This document shows, one piece after another, positions 34,655-44,706 of a stretch of DNA of 64,000 nucleotides (the first letter of the stretch is position 1; each line of letters starts with the position of its first letter). The notes under the pieces are model-generated. The model saw only the letters and a list, made by a program, of their open reading frames with translations. It did not search any database and had not been told where the DNA came from. This stretch comes from Pedobacter sp. ok626 (lineage in GTDB: Bacteria > Bacteroidota > Bacteroidia > Sphingobacteriales > Sphingobacteriaceae): NCBI RefSeq assembly GCF_900100435.1, contig NZ_FNEX01000002.1, forward strand, positions 1 through 64,000, given 5' to 3'. Position numbers and translations under genes: made by a program.

Positions 34655-35817
34655 TGCAATTGAGCCGTACTGATGTTTTATTAATGGCCTTTTGTACAGG
34701 ACTTATCGTAGCAAACATTTACTACTGTCAGCCACTTGTGATTCTCATTGCCAGAGAATTTAACCTGACTGAAAGCCATGCAGGTACAATAACCTATTTA
34801 ACGCAGGCAGGCTATGCACTGGGCTTATTTCTAATCGTGCCGCTTGGCGATATGTTTGAACGTCGCAAGCAAATATTAATGATTACTGGGGTCGCGGTAG
34901 CAGCTTTATTGCTGGCGGCTTTTTCGCATACTTTCTTGATGCTACAAATCGCTTGTGTGTTGATTGGGGCAAGCTCTATCGTTCCTCAACTAATTTTACC
35001 AATGGCAGCCAACCTTACCTCGGATGAAAAACGGGGACCAACTATTGGTATCATCATGAGTGGATTGCTAATCGGCATACTTGCATCAAGGACAATAAGT
35101 GGGAGCGTAGGATTTTTATGGGGCTGGCGTACCATGTTTTTTATTGCAGCGGGTGTTTGTTCGCTACTTTTAGTATTAATGGCTAAACGCTTTCCGATCA
35201 GCAAGCCAACTTTTAATGGTACATATAAAACGTTGATGCTTTCCATGTGGTACTACATCAAAACACAACCAGTTTTGCGCGAGGCATCGATCATCAATTT
35301 CTTAGCTTTTGCTATTCTTAGCGCATTCTGGACTACGATGGTACTTTTTCTGGCTAGTCCTCCATTTAATTTTCAAACGCTGCAAATTGGTCTATTTGGT
35401 ATTGCCGGGGCTGCAGGGGCTTTAGCAGCTCCATTGGTTGGTAAATTAAGCAGTGGACAAAACCCACGTAAAAATTTACTTGTAGGGCTTATTTTACAAC
35501 TCATAAGCATTTGCGCATTTTATTTTACAGGCAGTCATTTGTACCTTTTTATAGCTGGTATTATTTTAATTGACATCGGGCAACAGGCAATCCATGTGAC
35601 CAACCAAACCAGAATATACGCCCTGGTTCCTGAAGCACGCAACCGTCTAAATACGATATTTATGTCTGTTAGCTTTGTGGGGGCATCCTTTGGCTCGGCC
35701 TTAGGTTTATGGCTTTGGGACAAAGGTCAATGGCCCCTATTTTGTCTTGGAACAGGTCTGGTGGTTATCCTCAACATATTGATCTATAATTTTTACAGTC
35801 ATAAAATTAAAGCTTAA
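34654..35817 (+). CDS. MFS transporter
   Basis: Major facilitator superfamily efflux-type transporter of 387 residues with about 12 hydrophobic segments. The loop 2-3 signature is present as PLGDMFERRKQ near 67-77. It resembles the YnfM/AraJ-like drug or sugar-efflux subgroup. Its start overlaps the carboxylase stop by one base and it is followed after 5 bases by a GNAT gene, suggesting one transcript of three. Substrate unknown. Confidence 0.88.
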   Translation: MQLSRTDVLLMAFCTGLIVANIYYCQPLVILIAREFNLTESHAGTITYLTQAGYALGLFLIVPLGDMFERRKQILMITGVAVAALLLAAFSHTFLMLQIACVLIGASSIVPQLILPMAANLTSDEKRGPTIGIIMSGLLIGILASRTISGSVGFLWGWRTMFFIAAGVCSLLLVLMAKRFPISKPTFNGTYKTLMLSMWYYIKTQPVLREASIINFLAFAILSAFWTTMVLFLASPPFNFQTLQIGLFGIAGAAGALAAPLVGKLSSGQNPRKNLLVGLILQLISICAFYFTGSHLYLFIAGIILIDIGQQAIHVTNQTRIYALVPEARNRLNTIFMSVSFVGASFGSALGLWLWDKGQWPLFCLGTGLVVILNILIYNFYSHKIKA

Positions 35818-35822
35818 CTATT

Positions 35823-36239
35823 GTGGAGATTCAGATTGAACAGATCAGATTTGATTTAACCTGGCCCATCAGGCATGAGGCGATGTATCCTGATTTACCC
35901 TTTGATGCGATTAAACTAGCTAAGGACCCTAATGGTATACATTTCGGACTTTATGCAAAACATCATCTGGTCGCGGTAGTTTCCCTATTCAACGTAGGGC
36001 ATGTTTACCAATTCAGAAAATTTGCAACTATAACGGCTGAACAAAGTAAAGGTTATGGAACAATATTACTAACTCATGTTATCAATTATGTAAATGAAAT
36101 GGGCGGTCAAAAACTATGGTGTAATGCCCGGGTTTCTGCTACTGGATTTTACAATAAGTTTGGTATGATACAGACTGATCAGCCCTATATGAGTAACGGC
36201 ATCGAATTTGTCACCATGGGGTTACAACTGAACAATTAA
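35823..36239 (+). CDS. GNAT family N-acetyltransferase
   Basis: A 138-residue acetyltransferase using acetyl-CoA. The acetyl-CoA loop is in TAEQSKGYGTILLTHVINYV (Q/R-x-x-G-x-G/A type), followed by the C-terminal NARVSATGFYNKFGM typical of the fold. The start is a GTG at 35823, since the first internal ATG would remove the first beta strands. It is 5 bases after the MFS gene. The target amine is unknown. Confidence 0.88.
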   Translation: MEIQIEQIRFDLTWPIRHEAMYPDLPFDAIKLAKDPNGIHFGLYAKHHLVAVVSLFNVGHVYQFRKFATITAEQSKGYGTILLTHVINYVNEMGGQKLWCNARVSATGFYNKFGMIQTDQPYMSNGIEFVTMGLQLNN

Positions 36240-36262
36240 CCGACGACTTGTGTTCGGTTTTA

Positions 36263-36270
36263 TATATTTG
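36263..36270 (+). promoter_or_regulatory. -7 element upstream of the M42 peptidase gene
   Basis: TATATTTG matches TAnnTTTG perfectly, 22 bases before the ATG at 36293. No -33 TTG at canonical spacing. Confidence 0.4.
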
Positions 36271-36292
36271 CTTACAATAAAAGAACAGAATA

Positions 36293-37408
36293 ATGGCTAA
36301 AAAGAAAGACGACAAGCAGAATCATGTTGCTGTGGTTAATAAAAAATCACTGCAGTTTTTTGAAAAATATATCAATAACCCTTCTCCAACCGGCTTTGAA
36401 TATCCAGGTCAGAAATTATGGCTTGACTATCTAAAACCATATATCGATGAAAGTTTTATTGACAATTACGGCACCGCTGTAGGGGTAATTAACCCTAAAG
36501 CCGAATTTAGAGTAGTAATTGAAGCTCACGCTGACGAAATCTCCTGGTTCGTGAATTACATCACCGAGGATGGATTAATATACGTAATTCGTAACGGAGG
36601 TTCGGATCATCAGATTGCACCTTCCAAAAGGGTTAATATCCATACTGACAAAGGCATGGTAAAGGCTGTATTTGGATGGCCGGCTATACACACCCGTCAT
36701 GGTGGCGAGAAAGAAGAAGCACCTGCCCTTAAAAATATATTTCTGGATTGCGGATGTACTTCTAAAGAAGAAGTGGAAAAACTAGGCATTCATGTTGGCT
36801 GTGTAATTACCTACGAAGATGAATTTATGGTCCTAAACGATCGCTATTATGTAGGTAGAGCACTGGACAACAGAGCTGGAGGCTTTATGATTGCCGAAGT
36901 AGCACGTTTACTTCAAGAGAATAAAAAGAAACTTCCATTCGGATTGTATATCGTAAACTCGGTACAGGAAGAAATTGGATTACGTGGTGCTGAAATGATT
37001 GCGCATAGAATTAAACCACATGTTGCGATCATTACGGATGTAACTCACGATACAACCACGCCGATGATCAATAAAAAAACTCAGGGTGATTTGGCTTGCG
37101 GTAAAGGACCAGTGGTTTCTTATGCCCCAGCAGTACAAACCAACCTCAATAAATTATTGATTGAAACCGCTGAAAAGAATGGTATCCCTTTCCAACGTCA
37201 GGCCTCCTCACGCTCGACAGGTACTGATACGGATGCTTTTGCATATTCTAACGGTGGTGTACCATCTGCACTGATTTCGTTACCGCTGCGTTATATGCAT
37301 ACTACAGTCGAAATGATCCACAAGGAAGATGTAGACAATGTAATAAGCCTGATCTATCATGCATTATTAAATATCGAAAAAGATCACGATTTCAGATACG
37401 GTAAATAG
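36293..37408 (+). CDS. M42 family metallopeptidase
   Basis: Cytoplasmic di-zinc aminopeptidase of 371 residues. The metal and catalytic residues appear in the expected order: His and Asp in IEAHADEISWF, the bridging Asp in ALDNRAGGF, the Glu pair in QEEIGLRGAE, Asp in ITDVTHDTTT, and the C-terminal His in RYMHTTVEMIHKED. The family forms large dodecameric complexes that degrade peptides, with some members originally called endoglucanases. It is flanked downstream by a strong terminator. Confidence 0.93.
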   Translation: MAKKKDDKQNHVAVVNKKSLQFFEKYINNPSPTGFEYPGQKLWLDYLKPYIDESFIDNYGTAVGVINPKAEFRVVIEAHADEISWFVNYITEDGLIYVIRNGGSDHQIAPSKRVNIHTDKGMVKAVFGWPAIHTRHGGEKEEAPALKNIFLDCGCTSKEEVEKLGIHVGCVITYEDEFMVLNDRYYVGRALDNRAGGFMIAEVARLLQENKKKLPFGLYIVNSVQEEIGLRGAEMIAHRIKPHVAIITDVTHDTTTPMINKKTQGDLACGKGPVVSYAPAVQTNLNKLLIETAEKNGIPFQRQASSRSTGTDTDAFAYSNGGVPSALISLPLRYMHTTVEMIHKEDVDNVISLIYHALLNIEKDHDFRYGK

Positions 37409-37419
37409 TATTACCTATT

Positions 37420-37469
37420 AAAAAAGAAAGGGGTGTTTGATTTTTTTTCAGACATCCCTTTCTTTTTTT
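37420..37469 (+). terminator. Terminator after the M42 peptidase gene
   Basis: A long hairpin with arms AAAAAAGAAAGGG and its complement around a T-rich loop ends in a run of T, directly after the stop codon. Confidence 0.85.
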
Positions 37470-37522
37470 AATCCCACCGCTTTTGTTACTTTTATGTATC
37501 ATCCGTTAAAAACCATTTACTT

Positions 37523-39067
37523 ATGAGCGATCAATCAGCAAAATTCACAGAAAAAATTAAAGCCTCTTATAAACCCTCTGGCTCATATATTTATTTAGGA
37601 GCAGGTATATTAAATGGTGAGGTACTAGCCGATGCTGAAGTAAACCTATCACTACATATGATGAACCGGCATGGATTAGTTGCCGGAGCAACCGGTACAG
37701 GAAAGACCAGAACATTACAACTACTTGCCGAACAATTATCGGATGCTGGTGTACCTGTTTTTATGCTAGATGTCAAGGGTGATTTATCCGGCTTAAACCA
37801 ACCCGGAGCAAGTAATGCCAAAATTGAAGAAAGGTCGCAGCAACTTAATAAACCATTTAACCCATCGGGCTTTCCACTAGAACTTTATTCATTGTCAGGT
37901 AAGCTTGGTGCACAGATGCGAGCTACCGTTCTGGAGTTTGGCCCTACCCTATTGGCCAAGATTCTTGATTTGAATGATACCCAGTCCGGCGTACTGGCAG
38001 TTATATTCAAATATGCGGATGACAATAAAATGCCAATTATAGACCTAAATGATCTTAAAAAGTTAGTTAACTACCTTGCCGAGGATCAAGGAGCTGATGA
38101 AATTAAAAGCACTTATGGCAAAATATCAACAGCAACATCTGGTACCATTTTAAGAAAAATAGTTACCATAGAGCAGCAAGGTCTAAGTGCCATGTTTGGG
38201 GAACGTTCTTTTGATATTGAAGATCTTTTTGAAAAGGTTGATGGCAAAGGAACAATTAGCTTGCTAAATATTTCTGATGTTCAAACCCAACCTGTTTTAT
38301 ACTCGACATATTTGCTGAGCTTACTGGCCGAAATATTTTACACCATGCCAGAGGCTGGCGACCTGGCCAAGCCTAAACTGGTCTTCTTTTTCGACGAGGC
38401 CCATTTGCTATTTAAAAACTCCTCTAAAGCCTTTTTAGAACAAATCGAAACGATCATCAGGCTAATCAGATCTAAAGGCATAGGTGTCTTCTTTTGCACT
38501 CAGGCACCTACAGATGTACCCGAAAGTGTATTGTCACAATTAGGAAATCGTATTCAACATGCATTAAGGGTATTTACCCCTAACGATGCCGATGCTTTAA
38601 AGAAGACGGTCAATACTTATCCTCGTTCAGATTTTTACAAAATTGATGAGATATTAACATCCCTGGGAACTGGTCAGGCACTGATTACCGTGTTAAACGA
38701 GAAAGGTATACCAACTGAGGTAGCAGCAACCATGCTTACTCCTCCAAGGGCCGTTATGGGCCCCTTACCTCTCACAGACTATAACTCTTTGATCCAAGCC
38801 AGCCCTATGACTACCAAATACGCGGAAGCAATTGATCCCGAGAGCGCATATGAAATACTCACTAAGCGGGTTAATGATAAATTAGCAGGAGAAGACCAGT
38901 CTGAGGCAGTGCCCGCCCCTGCAAAAGGAGAAAAAAGTATCATTGAGCAAGTAATGGGCGCAACCATCACCAGGCAGATAGGCAAAGAAATTGTCCGCGG
39001 AATATTTGGTATGCTTACTGGCAAAAAACCACGCAGTACTGGAGGTAAAGGAATATTTGGATTTTAA
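37523..39067 (+). CDS. HerA-like (DUF853) ATPase
   Basis: P-loop ATPase of 514 residues in the HerA/FtsK superfamily. The Walker A motif GATGTGKT is at 55-62 and the Walker B in LVFFFDEAHLLF. The arginine-finger region follows (QLGNRIQHALRVFTPNDADAL), and a basic C-terminus contains SIIEQVMGATITRQIGKEIVRGI, diagnostic of DUF853. HerA proteins translocate DNA, but the role of the DUF853 branch is not established. No nuclease gene (such as NurA) is adjacent, so a HerA-NurA system is not supported. Confidence 0.9.
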   Translation: MSDQSAKFTEKIKASYKPSGSYIYLGAGILNGEVLADAEVNLSLHMMNRHGLVAGATGTGKTRTLQLLAEQLSDAGVPVFMLDVKGDLSGLNQPGASNAKIEERSQQLNKPFNPSGFPLELYSLSGKLGAQMRATVLEFGPTLLAKILDLNDTQSGVLAVIFKYADDNKMPIIDLNDLKKLVNYLAEDQGADEIKSTYGKISTATSGTILRKIVTIEQQGLSAMFGERSFDIEDLFEKVDGKGTISLLNISDVQTQPVLYSTYLLSLLAEIFYTMPEAGDLAKPKLVFFFDEAHLLFKNSSKAFLEQIETIIRLIRSKGIGVFFCTQAPTDVPESVLSQLGNRIQHALRVFTPNDADALKKTVNTYPRSDFYKIDEILTSLGTGQALITVLNEKGIPTEVAATMLTPPRAVMGPLPLTDYNSLIQASPMTTKYAEAIDPESAYEILTKRVNDKLAGEDQSEAVPAPAKGEKSIIEQVMGATITRQIGKEIVRGIFGMLTGKKPRSTGGKGIFGF

Positions 39068-39165
39068 CTTAAAAAACTATCCTTAGATGAATCAAAAAAT
39101 GTATTTTAGCCCAATAAAAATTTAACGTTTACATTGAGTATTAACCAATTCATTATTTTAATTGA

Positions 39166-40065
39166 ATGAAACCTACCCTACTAATATTAGCCGCCGGTAT
39201 GGCGAGCCGCTATGGCAGCATGAAACAAATTGATGGCTTCGGTCCAAACAATGAAACCATTATCGACTATTCTATATACGATGCAATTAAGGCAGGTTTT
39301 GGCAAAGTAGTCTTCATCATTAAAGAAGAATTTGTCGATAATTTTAAAGCTATTTTTGAACCAAAACTAAGTGGTAAAATTGAGACGGATTACGTATTCC
39401 AAAACTTCGATTTGAAGCAGTTTGGTATTGAAGAAGAAATCTATCGTGAAAAACCATGGGGAACAGCTCACGCTATTCTTTCCGCCAGAAAGACCATTAA
39501 AGAACCATTTTGTGTAATCAATGCCGATGATTATTATGGCTTTGATGCTTTCAATAAAATGGTTGACTTTTTAAATAATGAGGCTACAGACAGTAACTAT
39601 TCTATCGTTGGCTACCAGATTGGAAAAACCCTATCTGATTTTGGATCGGTTTCCCGTGGAGTTTGCAAAACTAGTGAAGCAGGTTATCTGGAAGAAATTA
39701 CGGAGCGTACACAAGTTTATAAAAAAGGAGATGCGATCGTTTATGAAGAGAATGGTGTAGAATATCCTTTGGAATACAATACGCCTGTTTCTATGAATTT
39801 CTGGGGCTTTACACCAGCAGTATTTAAACTAACTGAAGACTTGTTTAAAGTATTCGCTTTAGCAAATAAAGATAAGCCTAAAGCTGAATTCTTTATTCCT
39901 CTAATTGGCGAGAACCTTGTGAAAAGCAATTCAGCAACTTTTAAAGTTATACCTACAGACAGCCAGTGGTTCGGTGTAACTTATAAAGAAGATAAACCAT
40001 TTGTACAAAGCTGCATAGATGAGCTTGTTAAAAATGGCACTTATCCAGAAAACCTTTGGAACTAA
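39166..40065 (+). CDS. Sugar-phosphate nucleotidyltransferase
   Basis: Nucleotidyl transferase of 299 residues. The nucleotide-binding signature LILAAGMASRYGSMKQIDGFG is at the N-terminus, and the metal-binding INADDYYGFDAF is near residues 121-132. It belongs to the NTP_transferase family that makes NDP-sugars; the exact sugar is not certain (a UTP/GDP-sugar enzyme by general similarity). ATG start. A very strong terminator follows, shared with the convergent dnaK gene. Confidence 0.88.
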   Translation: MKPTLLILAAGMASRYGSMKQIDGFGPNNETIIDYSIYDAIKAGFGKVVFIIKEEFVDNFKAIFEPKLSGKIETDYVFQNFDLKQFGIEEEIYREKPWGTAHAILSARKTIKEPFCVINADDYYGFDAFNKMVDFLNNEATDSNYSIVGYQIGKTLSDFGSVSRGVCKTSEAGYLEEITERTQVYKKGDAIVYEENGVEYPLEYNTPVSMNFWGFTPAVFKLTEDLFKVFALANKDKPKAEFFIPLIGENLVKSNSATFKVIPTDSQWFGVTYKEDKPFVQSCIDELVKNGTYPENLWN

Positions 40066-40080
40066 TTTTTATCCAATTAT

Positions 40081-40125
40081 AAAAAGGAAAGGCCCTTGAT
40101 CATCGATCAAGGGCCTTTCCTTTTT
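40081..40125. terminator. Perfect 21-base bidirectional terminator
   Basis: Arms 40081-40101 and 40105-40125 are perfectly complementary over 21 bases with a 3-base loop, flanked by A and T runs on both sides. It serves both the nucleotidyltransferase gene and dnaK. Confidence 0.95.
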
Positions 40126-40139
40126 ATAGAAATCAACGA

Positions 40140-42053
40140 TTACTTTTTGTCGTCTTTAACTTCTTCGAAGTCTACATCAGTAACGTTATCGCCACCATCA
40201 GCATGTCCGCTAGCCTGACCTTCTGCACCAGCTTCTGGCTGTGCACCGTCTTGACCACCTTTATACATTTCTTCTGAAGCAGCATTCCATGCATTTTGCA
40301 ATTCTTCCTGAGCTGCATCAATATCAGCAAAATTTCTTGCTGCATGTGCGTCTTTAAGTTTTTTCAAACCTTCTTCAATAGGCGCTTTTTTATCAGCAGA
40401 AAGTTTATCACCAAACTCTTTTAATTGTTTCTCAGTTGTGAAAATTAAAGCATCTGCACCATTGATTTTCTCAGCTTCTTCTTTAGCAACTCTATCAGCA
40501 TCAGCATTTTGCTCTGCTTCTTCTTTCATCCTTTTGATCTCTTCGTCAGTTAAACCTGAAGAAGCTTCAATACGGATTTTTTGCTCTTTACCAGTAGCTT
40601 TATCTTTAGCACTTACATGTAAGATACCATTCGCATCAATATCAAATGCTACTTCTACCTGAGGAACTCCACGTGGAGCTGGTGGAATACCATCTAAAAT
40701 GAAACGACCAATTGTACGGTTCTGAGCAGCCATTGGACGCTCACCTTGCAAAATATGGATCTCTACAGAAGGCTGATTATCAGCAGCAGTAGAGAAAGTC
40801 TCTGCTTTTTTAGAAGGAATAGTAGTGTTGGCTTCGATTAACTTAGTCATTACACCACCCATAGTTTCAATACCTAAAGAAAGTGGAGTAACATCTAATA
40901 ACAATACATCCTTAACTTCTCCAGTCAATACACCACCTTGAATTGCAGCACCAATAGCTACAACCTCATCAGGGTTTACACCTTTAGAAGGTTCTTTACC
41001 GAAGAAAGCTTTTACAGCTTCCTGAATAGCAGGAATACGTGTAGAACCACCAACTAAAATGATTTCATCAATATCACTTGTTTTTAAACCAGCATTTTTC
41101 AAAGCAGATTTACAAGGATCAATTGTACGTTTGATCAAATCACTAGCCAATTGCTCAAATTTCGCACGACTTAATGTTCTAACAAGGTGTTTAGGTCCTG
41201 TTGCGTCAGCAGTGATATAAGGAAGATTGACCTCAGTTGAAGTCGTACTTGAAAGCTCAATTTTAGCTTTCTCGGCAGCTTCTTTTAAACGTTGCAATGC
41301 CATTGGATCTTGGTGTAAATCCATGCCATTTTCATTTTTAAACTCATCAGCTAACCAATCGATAATGATGTGATCAAAATCATCACCACCTAAGTGAGTA
41401 TCACCATCAGTAGATTTAACTTCAAATACACCATCGCCCAATTCAAGTACAGAAACGTCATGAGTACCACCACCGCAGTCAAACACAACGATTTTCATAT
41501 CTTTATGAGCTTTATCCAAACCGTAAGCTAAAGCAGCTGCAGTTGGCTCATTGATGATACGTTTAACAGTTAAACCTGCAATTTCACCAGCTTCTTTCGT
41601 AGCTTGACGTTGAGCATCATTAAAGTAAGCAGGAACCGTAATAACGGCTTCAGTTACCTCATGACCCAAGAAATCTTCTGCAGTCTTTTTCATTTTCTGC
41701 AAAATCATTGCAGAAATCTCCTGAGGAGTATATTTACGGTCGTCAATTTCTACACGTGGTGTATTGTTGTCGCCCTTAACAACGTTATATGGTACGCGAG
41801 CTGCTTCTTTGCTAACTTCAGCAAAGCTGCTACCCATAAAGCGCTTAATTGAATAAATTGTTTTTGTTGGGTTAGTTATGGCCTGACGTTTAGCAGGCTC
41901 ACCAACTTTACGTTCACCATTCTCTGCAAAAGCAACAATGGATGGCGTAGTACGTTTACCCTCACTGTTGGCTATAACTACAGGTTCGTTACCTTCCATT
42001 ACGGCTACGCAAGAGTTTGTTGTTCCTAAGTCTATACCAATAATTTTTGACAT
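40140..42053 (-). CDS. dnaK: Molecular chaperone DnaK (Hsp70)
   Basis: ATP-dependent protein-folding chaperone. The 637 residues include the N-terminal ATPase domain ([20 protein letters not shown]; phosphate motif [33 protein letters not shown]), the linker [16 protein letters not shown], the substrate-binding domain, and a C-terminal Gly/Asp-rich tail ending [13 protein letters not shown]. No dnaJ or grpE is adjacent. Upstream are a sigma-54-like element and a tandem TGACAG repeat, suggesting stress or other activator control. Confidence 0.99.
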   Translation of the reverse strand: MSKIIGIDLGTTNSCVAVMEGNEPVVIANSEGKRTTPSIVAFAENGERKVGEPAKRQAITNPTKTIYSIKRFMGSSFAEVSKEAARVPYNVVKGDNNTPRVEIDDRKYTPQEISAMILQKMKKTAEDFLGHEVTEAVITVPAYFNDAQRQATKEAGEIAGLTVKRIINEPTAAALAYGLDKAHKDMKIVVFDCGGGTHDVSVLELGDGVFEVKSTDGDTHLGGDDFDHIIIDWLADEFKNENGMDLHQDPMALQRLKEAAEKAKIELSSTTSTEVNLPYITADATGPKHLVRTLSRAKFEQLASDLIKRTIDPCKSALKNAGLKTSDIDEIILVGGSTRIPAIQEAVKAFFGKEPSKGVNPDEVVAIGAAIQGGVLTGEVKDVLLLDVTPLSLGIETMGGVMTKLIEANTTIPSKKAETFSTAADNQPSVEIHILQGERPMAAQNRTIGRFILDGIPPAPRGVPQVEVAFDIDANGILHVSAKDKATGKEQKIRIEASSGLTDEEIKRMKEEAEQNADADRVAKEEAEKINGADALIFTTEKQLKEFGDKLSADKKAPIEEGLKKLKDAHAARNFADIDAAQEELQNAWNAASEEMYKGGQDGAQPEAGAEGQASGHADGGDNVTDVDFEEVKDDKK

Positions 42054-42106
42054 GTTATTTATCTCTGTTTATGTTATGAAATCTTTTATTATTTATAATC
42101 TGTTTA

Positions 42107-42122
42107 ACAAGCAATGTGCCAA
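42107..42122 (-). promoter_or_regulatory. Sigma-54-like promoter of dnaK
   Basis: On the minus strand TTGGCACATTGCTTGT matches the -24/-12 pattern (TTGGCAC...TTGC) with the last C replaced by T. It is 54 bases upstream of the dnaK start. Confidence 0.4.
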
Positions 42123-42196
42123 TTGAGTTTTGGCAGAAAATCATCCTTACAAAGAATAATTAACGAATTTTATGTCCGAAAGCCATTACAAAAATG

Positions 42197-42210
42197 TGAC
42201 AGTATGACAG
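42197..42210. promoter_or_regulatory. Tandem TGACAG repeat upstream of dnaK
   Basis: TGACAG-TA-TGACAG, two copies at 8-base period, lies about 75 bases upstream of the sigma-54-like element. The position would suit an activator-binding site. Confidence 0.4.
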
Positions 42211-42225
42211 AAATGCATATAAAAG

Positions 42226-43437
42226 CTAGTTATCTAGCTCAAATAATCTTTCCAAATGGTGATATCCAATTCCAAAATACGCTTTAGTTTCCTTTATTTT
42301 CTCAAGAATCTCGGCCCTTCTAGTTTCCGACGCACCATCAACGCCCTTAGTTCCTTTAGATTTAATGCCAACCACCAATACATTTTTAGGAGTATGCGCA
42401 TCCGAAATGAATTCAAATACTTTAGTCTTATAACCAAAATATTCAAGTATTAATGCCCTTAGTCCGTCAGTTACCATTTCAGCCTGTCGCTCCATGAAAA
42501 TGCCATATTTAGTTAAAAAAGAAACATCATTTTTAACTTTGTGCTTTTCCATTTCCCTTCTGATTTGTTTATGACAACAAGGTGCAACTACAATCAGTCC
42601 GGCATTTGCCTTTATACCTTTATAAATCGCATCATCAGTAGCCGTATCACAAGCATGAAGTGCGATCAAGAGATCTATTCCATCCACCGCATAAGCTTCA
42701 ATCGTTCCCTGAACAAAATCAAGCTGCTTAAATTCTGAACCAGAAGCAATACCATTACATAAATTCACCAGGTCCTCTCTATATTCGACTCCTGTGACCC
42801 CAGTATTTAATTTTAATACGTTATGTAAATAATCGTACAAAGCAAATGTCAGATACCCCTTCCCAGAGCCCATATCGACCACCTTATTGATCTTATCAGC
42901 GGGTAAATCTTTAATCAGCGTACTTAATATCTCAATATATTGATTGATTTGACGATATTTATCCTGCGCATTTTTAAATACATTACCTTCTTGATCGGTA
43001 ATCTTCAATTCTTGCAAATAAGCTTTCCCAGTAGGTTTTATCAACCGCTTCTTTTCCTTATTATGAGCTAACGTAGGTTGCACAGCTGTGCTCACTGATT
43101 TCTCTCTTAAAGAGATTTGTTGCTTCTTCCCATGCTCCAATATGATTTCCTTTTCCGTAGTAAACAGCGTGCATACCTTAAAGTCATTACTCACAAAATG
43201 AGAGATCAGCGTGATCCCTTCAGCAATTGGAAAATTCTTAAAGATGTCCCTCGTTTTATAGCGATAAGTAAACGAAAGCATATCAGCCCGCTTAATCTTC
43301 ACCTTACGTACATAAATATTCTTTAGTTCCTTTTCATTCCCCTGATAATTACCAAATGAAACTTTCAAAAATACATTGGAAGAAATGCTATCAGCTAACT
43401 GTGTCTGAAATTGTTGTAAATGGAGTTGATTGGACAT
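42226..43437 (-). CDS. Class I SAM-dependent methyltransferase (Methyltransf_32-like)
   Basis: A 403-residue cytoplasmic protein. The N-terminal ~150 residues are of unknown fold. The methyltransferase domain starts with KVVDMGSGKGYLTFALYDYL (motif I) and continues with GVEYREDLVNLC (acidic residue for the ribose), LLIALHACDTATDDAI and VVAPCCHKQIRREM. The HACDTATD and CCHKQ motifs are typical of the Methyltransf_32 group, in which RNA or protein targets are suspected. Substrate unknown. A -7 element TATCTTTG lies just upstream. Confidence 0.85.
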   Translation of the reverse strand: MSNQLHLQQFQTQLADSISSNVFLKVSFGNYQGNEKELKNIYVRKVKIKRADMLSFTYRYKTRDIFKNFPIAEGITLISHFVSNDFKVCTLFTTEKEIILEHGKKQQISLREKSVSTAVQPTLAHNKEKKRLIKPTGKAYLQELKITDQEGNVFKNAQDKYRQINQYIEILSTLIKDLPADKINKVVDMGSGKGYLTFALYDYLHNVLKLNTGVTGVEYREDLVNLCNGIASGSEFKQLDFVQGTIEAYAVDGIDLLIALHACDTATDDAIYKGIKANAGLIVVAPCCHKQIRREMEKHKVKNDVSFLTKYGIFMERQAEMVTDGLRALILEYFGYKTKVFEFISDAHTPKNVLVVGIKSKGTKGVDGASETRRAEILEKIKETKAYFGIGYHHLERLFELDN

Positions 43438-43454
43438 GAATTTGAATTACTCTA

Positions 43455-43462
43455 CAAAGATA
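43455..43462 (-). promoter_or_regulatory. -7 element of the methyltransferase promoter
   Basis: Minus-strand TATCTTTG is a perfect TAnnTTTG match 18 bases before the ATG; a canonical -33 TTG is not seen. Confidence 0.4.
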
Positions 43463-43492
43463 ACCTTTTGAAATTAATAGTAAATTGCCTTT

Positions 43493-44047
43493 ATGAAGCA
43501 CAATTATCTAATTGCCATCTTGCCTCCTCCCGAACTGAGTATGCAAATTGATGAAATTAGAAAAACATGTTCAGAGAAATATAAAGTCTATAAAGCACTA
43601 CGACCACCGGTCCACATTACTCTTTTATTCCTACGAAATTTGGATGATGTTTTCGAGTCACAGTTAATAAGCGCTCTTGAAGCCGCCAGGAATTTCAAAC
43701 CTTTTCTGCAGAAATTAGAAAATTATGATGCATTCGTTGGCAATGAAGTGGTATTTATTAAAGCGCTAGTCAATCCCGAAATCACCACACTATACAGAAA
43801 TATTAAAAAGGTACTTGGAGATCTTTCAAAAGAGCCAAAAAGCCAGATCAGCCCACATATCACTATTGCCTATAGAGACCTAAAAGACCAGTTTCCTCAG
43901 ATCTATGCAGAATATAAAGATAAAAACTTTGAAGCCAGCTTTCAGGTAGACCAGTTTACGTTATTAAAACACGACCATATCCGCTGGAATATGATTAAAA
44001 ATTACGAAGCTAAACCAGGAGATCAGCAACTGGAACTCACCTTATAA
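43493..44047 (+). CDS. 2'-5' RNA ligase family protein (2H phosphoesterase)
   Basis: A 184-residue 2H-superfamily protein. Two H-x-T motifs mark the active site: VHITLLFLRNL near residue 41 and PHITIAYRDL near residue 122. Members act on 2',3'-cyclic or 2'-5' phosphodiester bonds in RNA or nucleotides; LigT/ThpR is the best-known relative. The exact reaction is not clear. It is divergent from the methyltransferase gene and ends at a bidirectional terminator. Confidence 0.87.
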   Translation: MKHNYLIAILPPPELSMQIDEIRKTCSEKYKVYKALRPPVHITLLFLRNLDDVFESQLISALEAARNFKPFLQKLENYDAFVGNEVVFIKALVNPEITTLYRNIKKVLGDLSKEPKSQISPHITIAYRDLKDQFPQIYAEYKDKNFEASFQVDQFTLLKHDHIRWNMIKNYEAKPGDQQLELTL

Positions 44048-44049
44048 GC

Positions 44050-44084
44050 AAAAAGCCCTGTCCGAATAACGGACAGGGCTTTTT
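44050..44084. terminator. Bidirectional terminator ending the ribosomal cluster
   Basis: A perfect 15-base stem (44050-44064 with 44070-44084) and a 5-base loop separate the 2H phosphoesterase gene from rplQ, the last gene of the ribosomal cluster. Confidence 0.93.
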
Positions 44085-44106
44085 TGTATTTCGAATCAGG
44101 GAATAG

Positions 44107-44619
44107 TTATTCGCCTTTATCTTCTGATTTTTCTTCAGCAGCTGGAGCTTCTTCAACTGCAACTTCTGCTTTAGCAGCAGGAGCATCAGTAGCTTTAGCT
44201 TTGCTTCTACCACGACGAGTAGTTTTCTTTTCAGCGGCTTCTGCTTCTTTACCATAAACCTCATTGTAATCAACCAATTCGATTAATGCCATCTCAGCAT
44301 TATCACCTAAACGATTGTTTAACTTAATGATTCTGGTATAACCACCTGGACGGTTAGCAACTTTCGCTGCAACATCACGGAACAACTCAGTAACAGTTTC
44401 TTTATCTTGCAAATAGCTAAATACAATACGACGAGAGTGTGTAGTATCAGTTTTAGATTTTGTAATAATAGGCTCAACATACATACGTAAAGCTTTTGCT
44501 TTTGCTAAAGTAGTTGAAATCCTTTTATGTTTAATTAACGATGAAGCCATGTTAGCCAACATCGCTTTACGATGTGAATCTGTTCTTCCTAAGTGGTTGT
44601 TTTTCTTACCGTGTCTCAT
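44107..44619 (-). CDS. rplQ: 50S ribosomal protein L17
   Basis: L17 binds 23S rRNA at the exit-tunnel side of the large subunit. The core ([20 protein letters not shown] to about residue 120) is standard. Residues ~128-170 form an Ala/Glu/Lys-rich low-complexity tail absent from E. coli L17 and common in Bacteroidota. It follows rpoA by 87 bases and is the last gene of the cluster. Confidence 0.98.
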   Translation of the reverse strand: MRHGKKNNHLGRTDSHRKAMLANMASSLIKHKRISTTLAKAKALRMYVEPIITKSKTDTTHSRRIVFSYLQDKETVTELFRDVAAKVANRPGGYTRIIKLNNRLGDNAEMALIELVDYNEVYGKEAEAAEKKTTRRGRSKAKATDAPAAKAEVAVEEAPAAEEKSEDKGE

Positions 44620-44706
44620 TTTTTGATTTATTCAGTATATACCGTCTCTATTTATGCGAGGGAATTATATACTATTAACAATATTGTTATTTATATTCTG
44701 TACTTA

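Noticed and set aside
37523..39067. HerA-NurA type DNA-processing or defence system
   Set aside because: The HerA-like protein belongs to the DUF853 branch and has no nuclease or other defence gene beside it.
44037..44273. Leu/Lys-rich 78-residue frame over the end of rplQ
   Set aside because: Shadow of the Ala/Glu/Lys tail of L17, running across the terminator.
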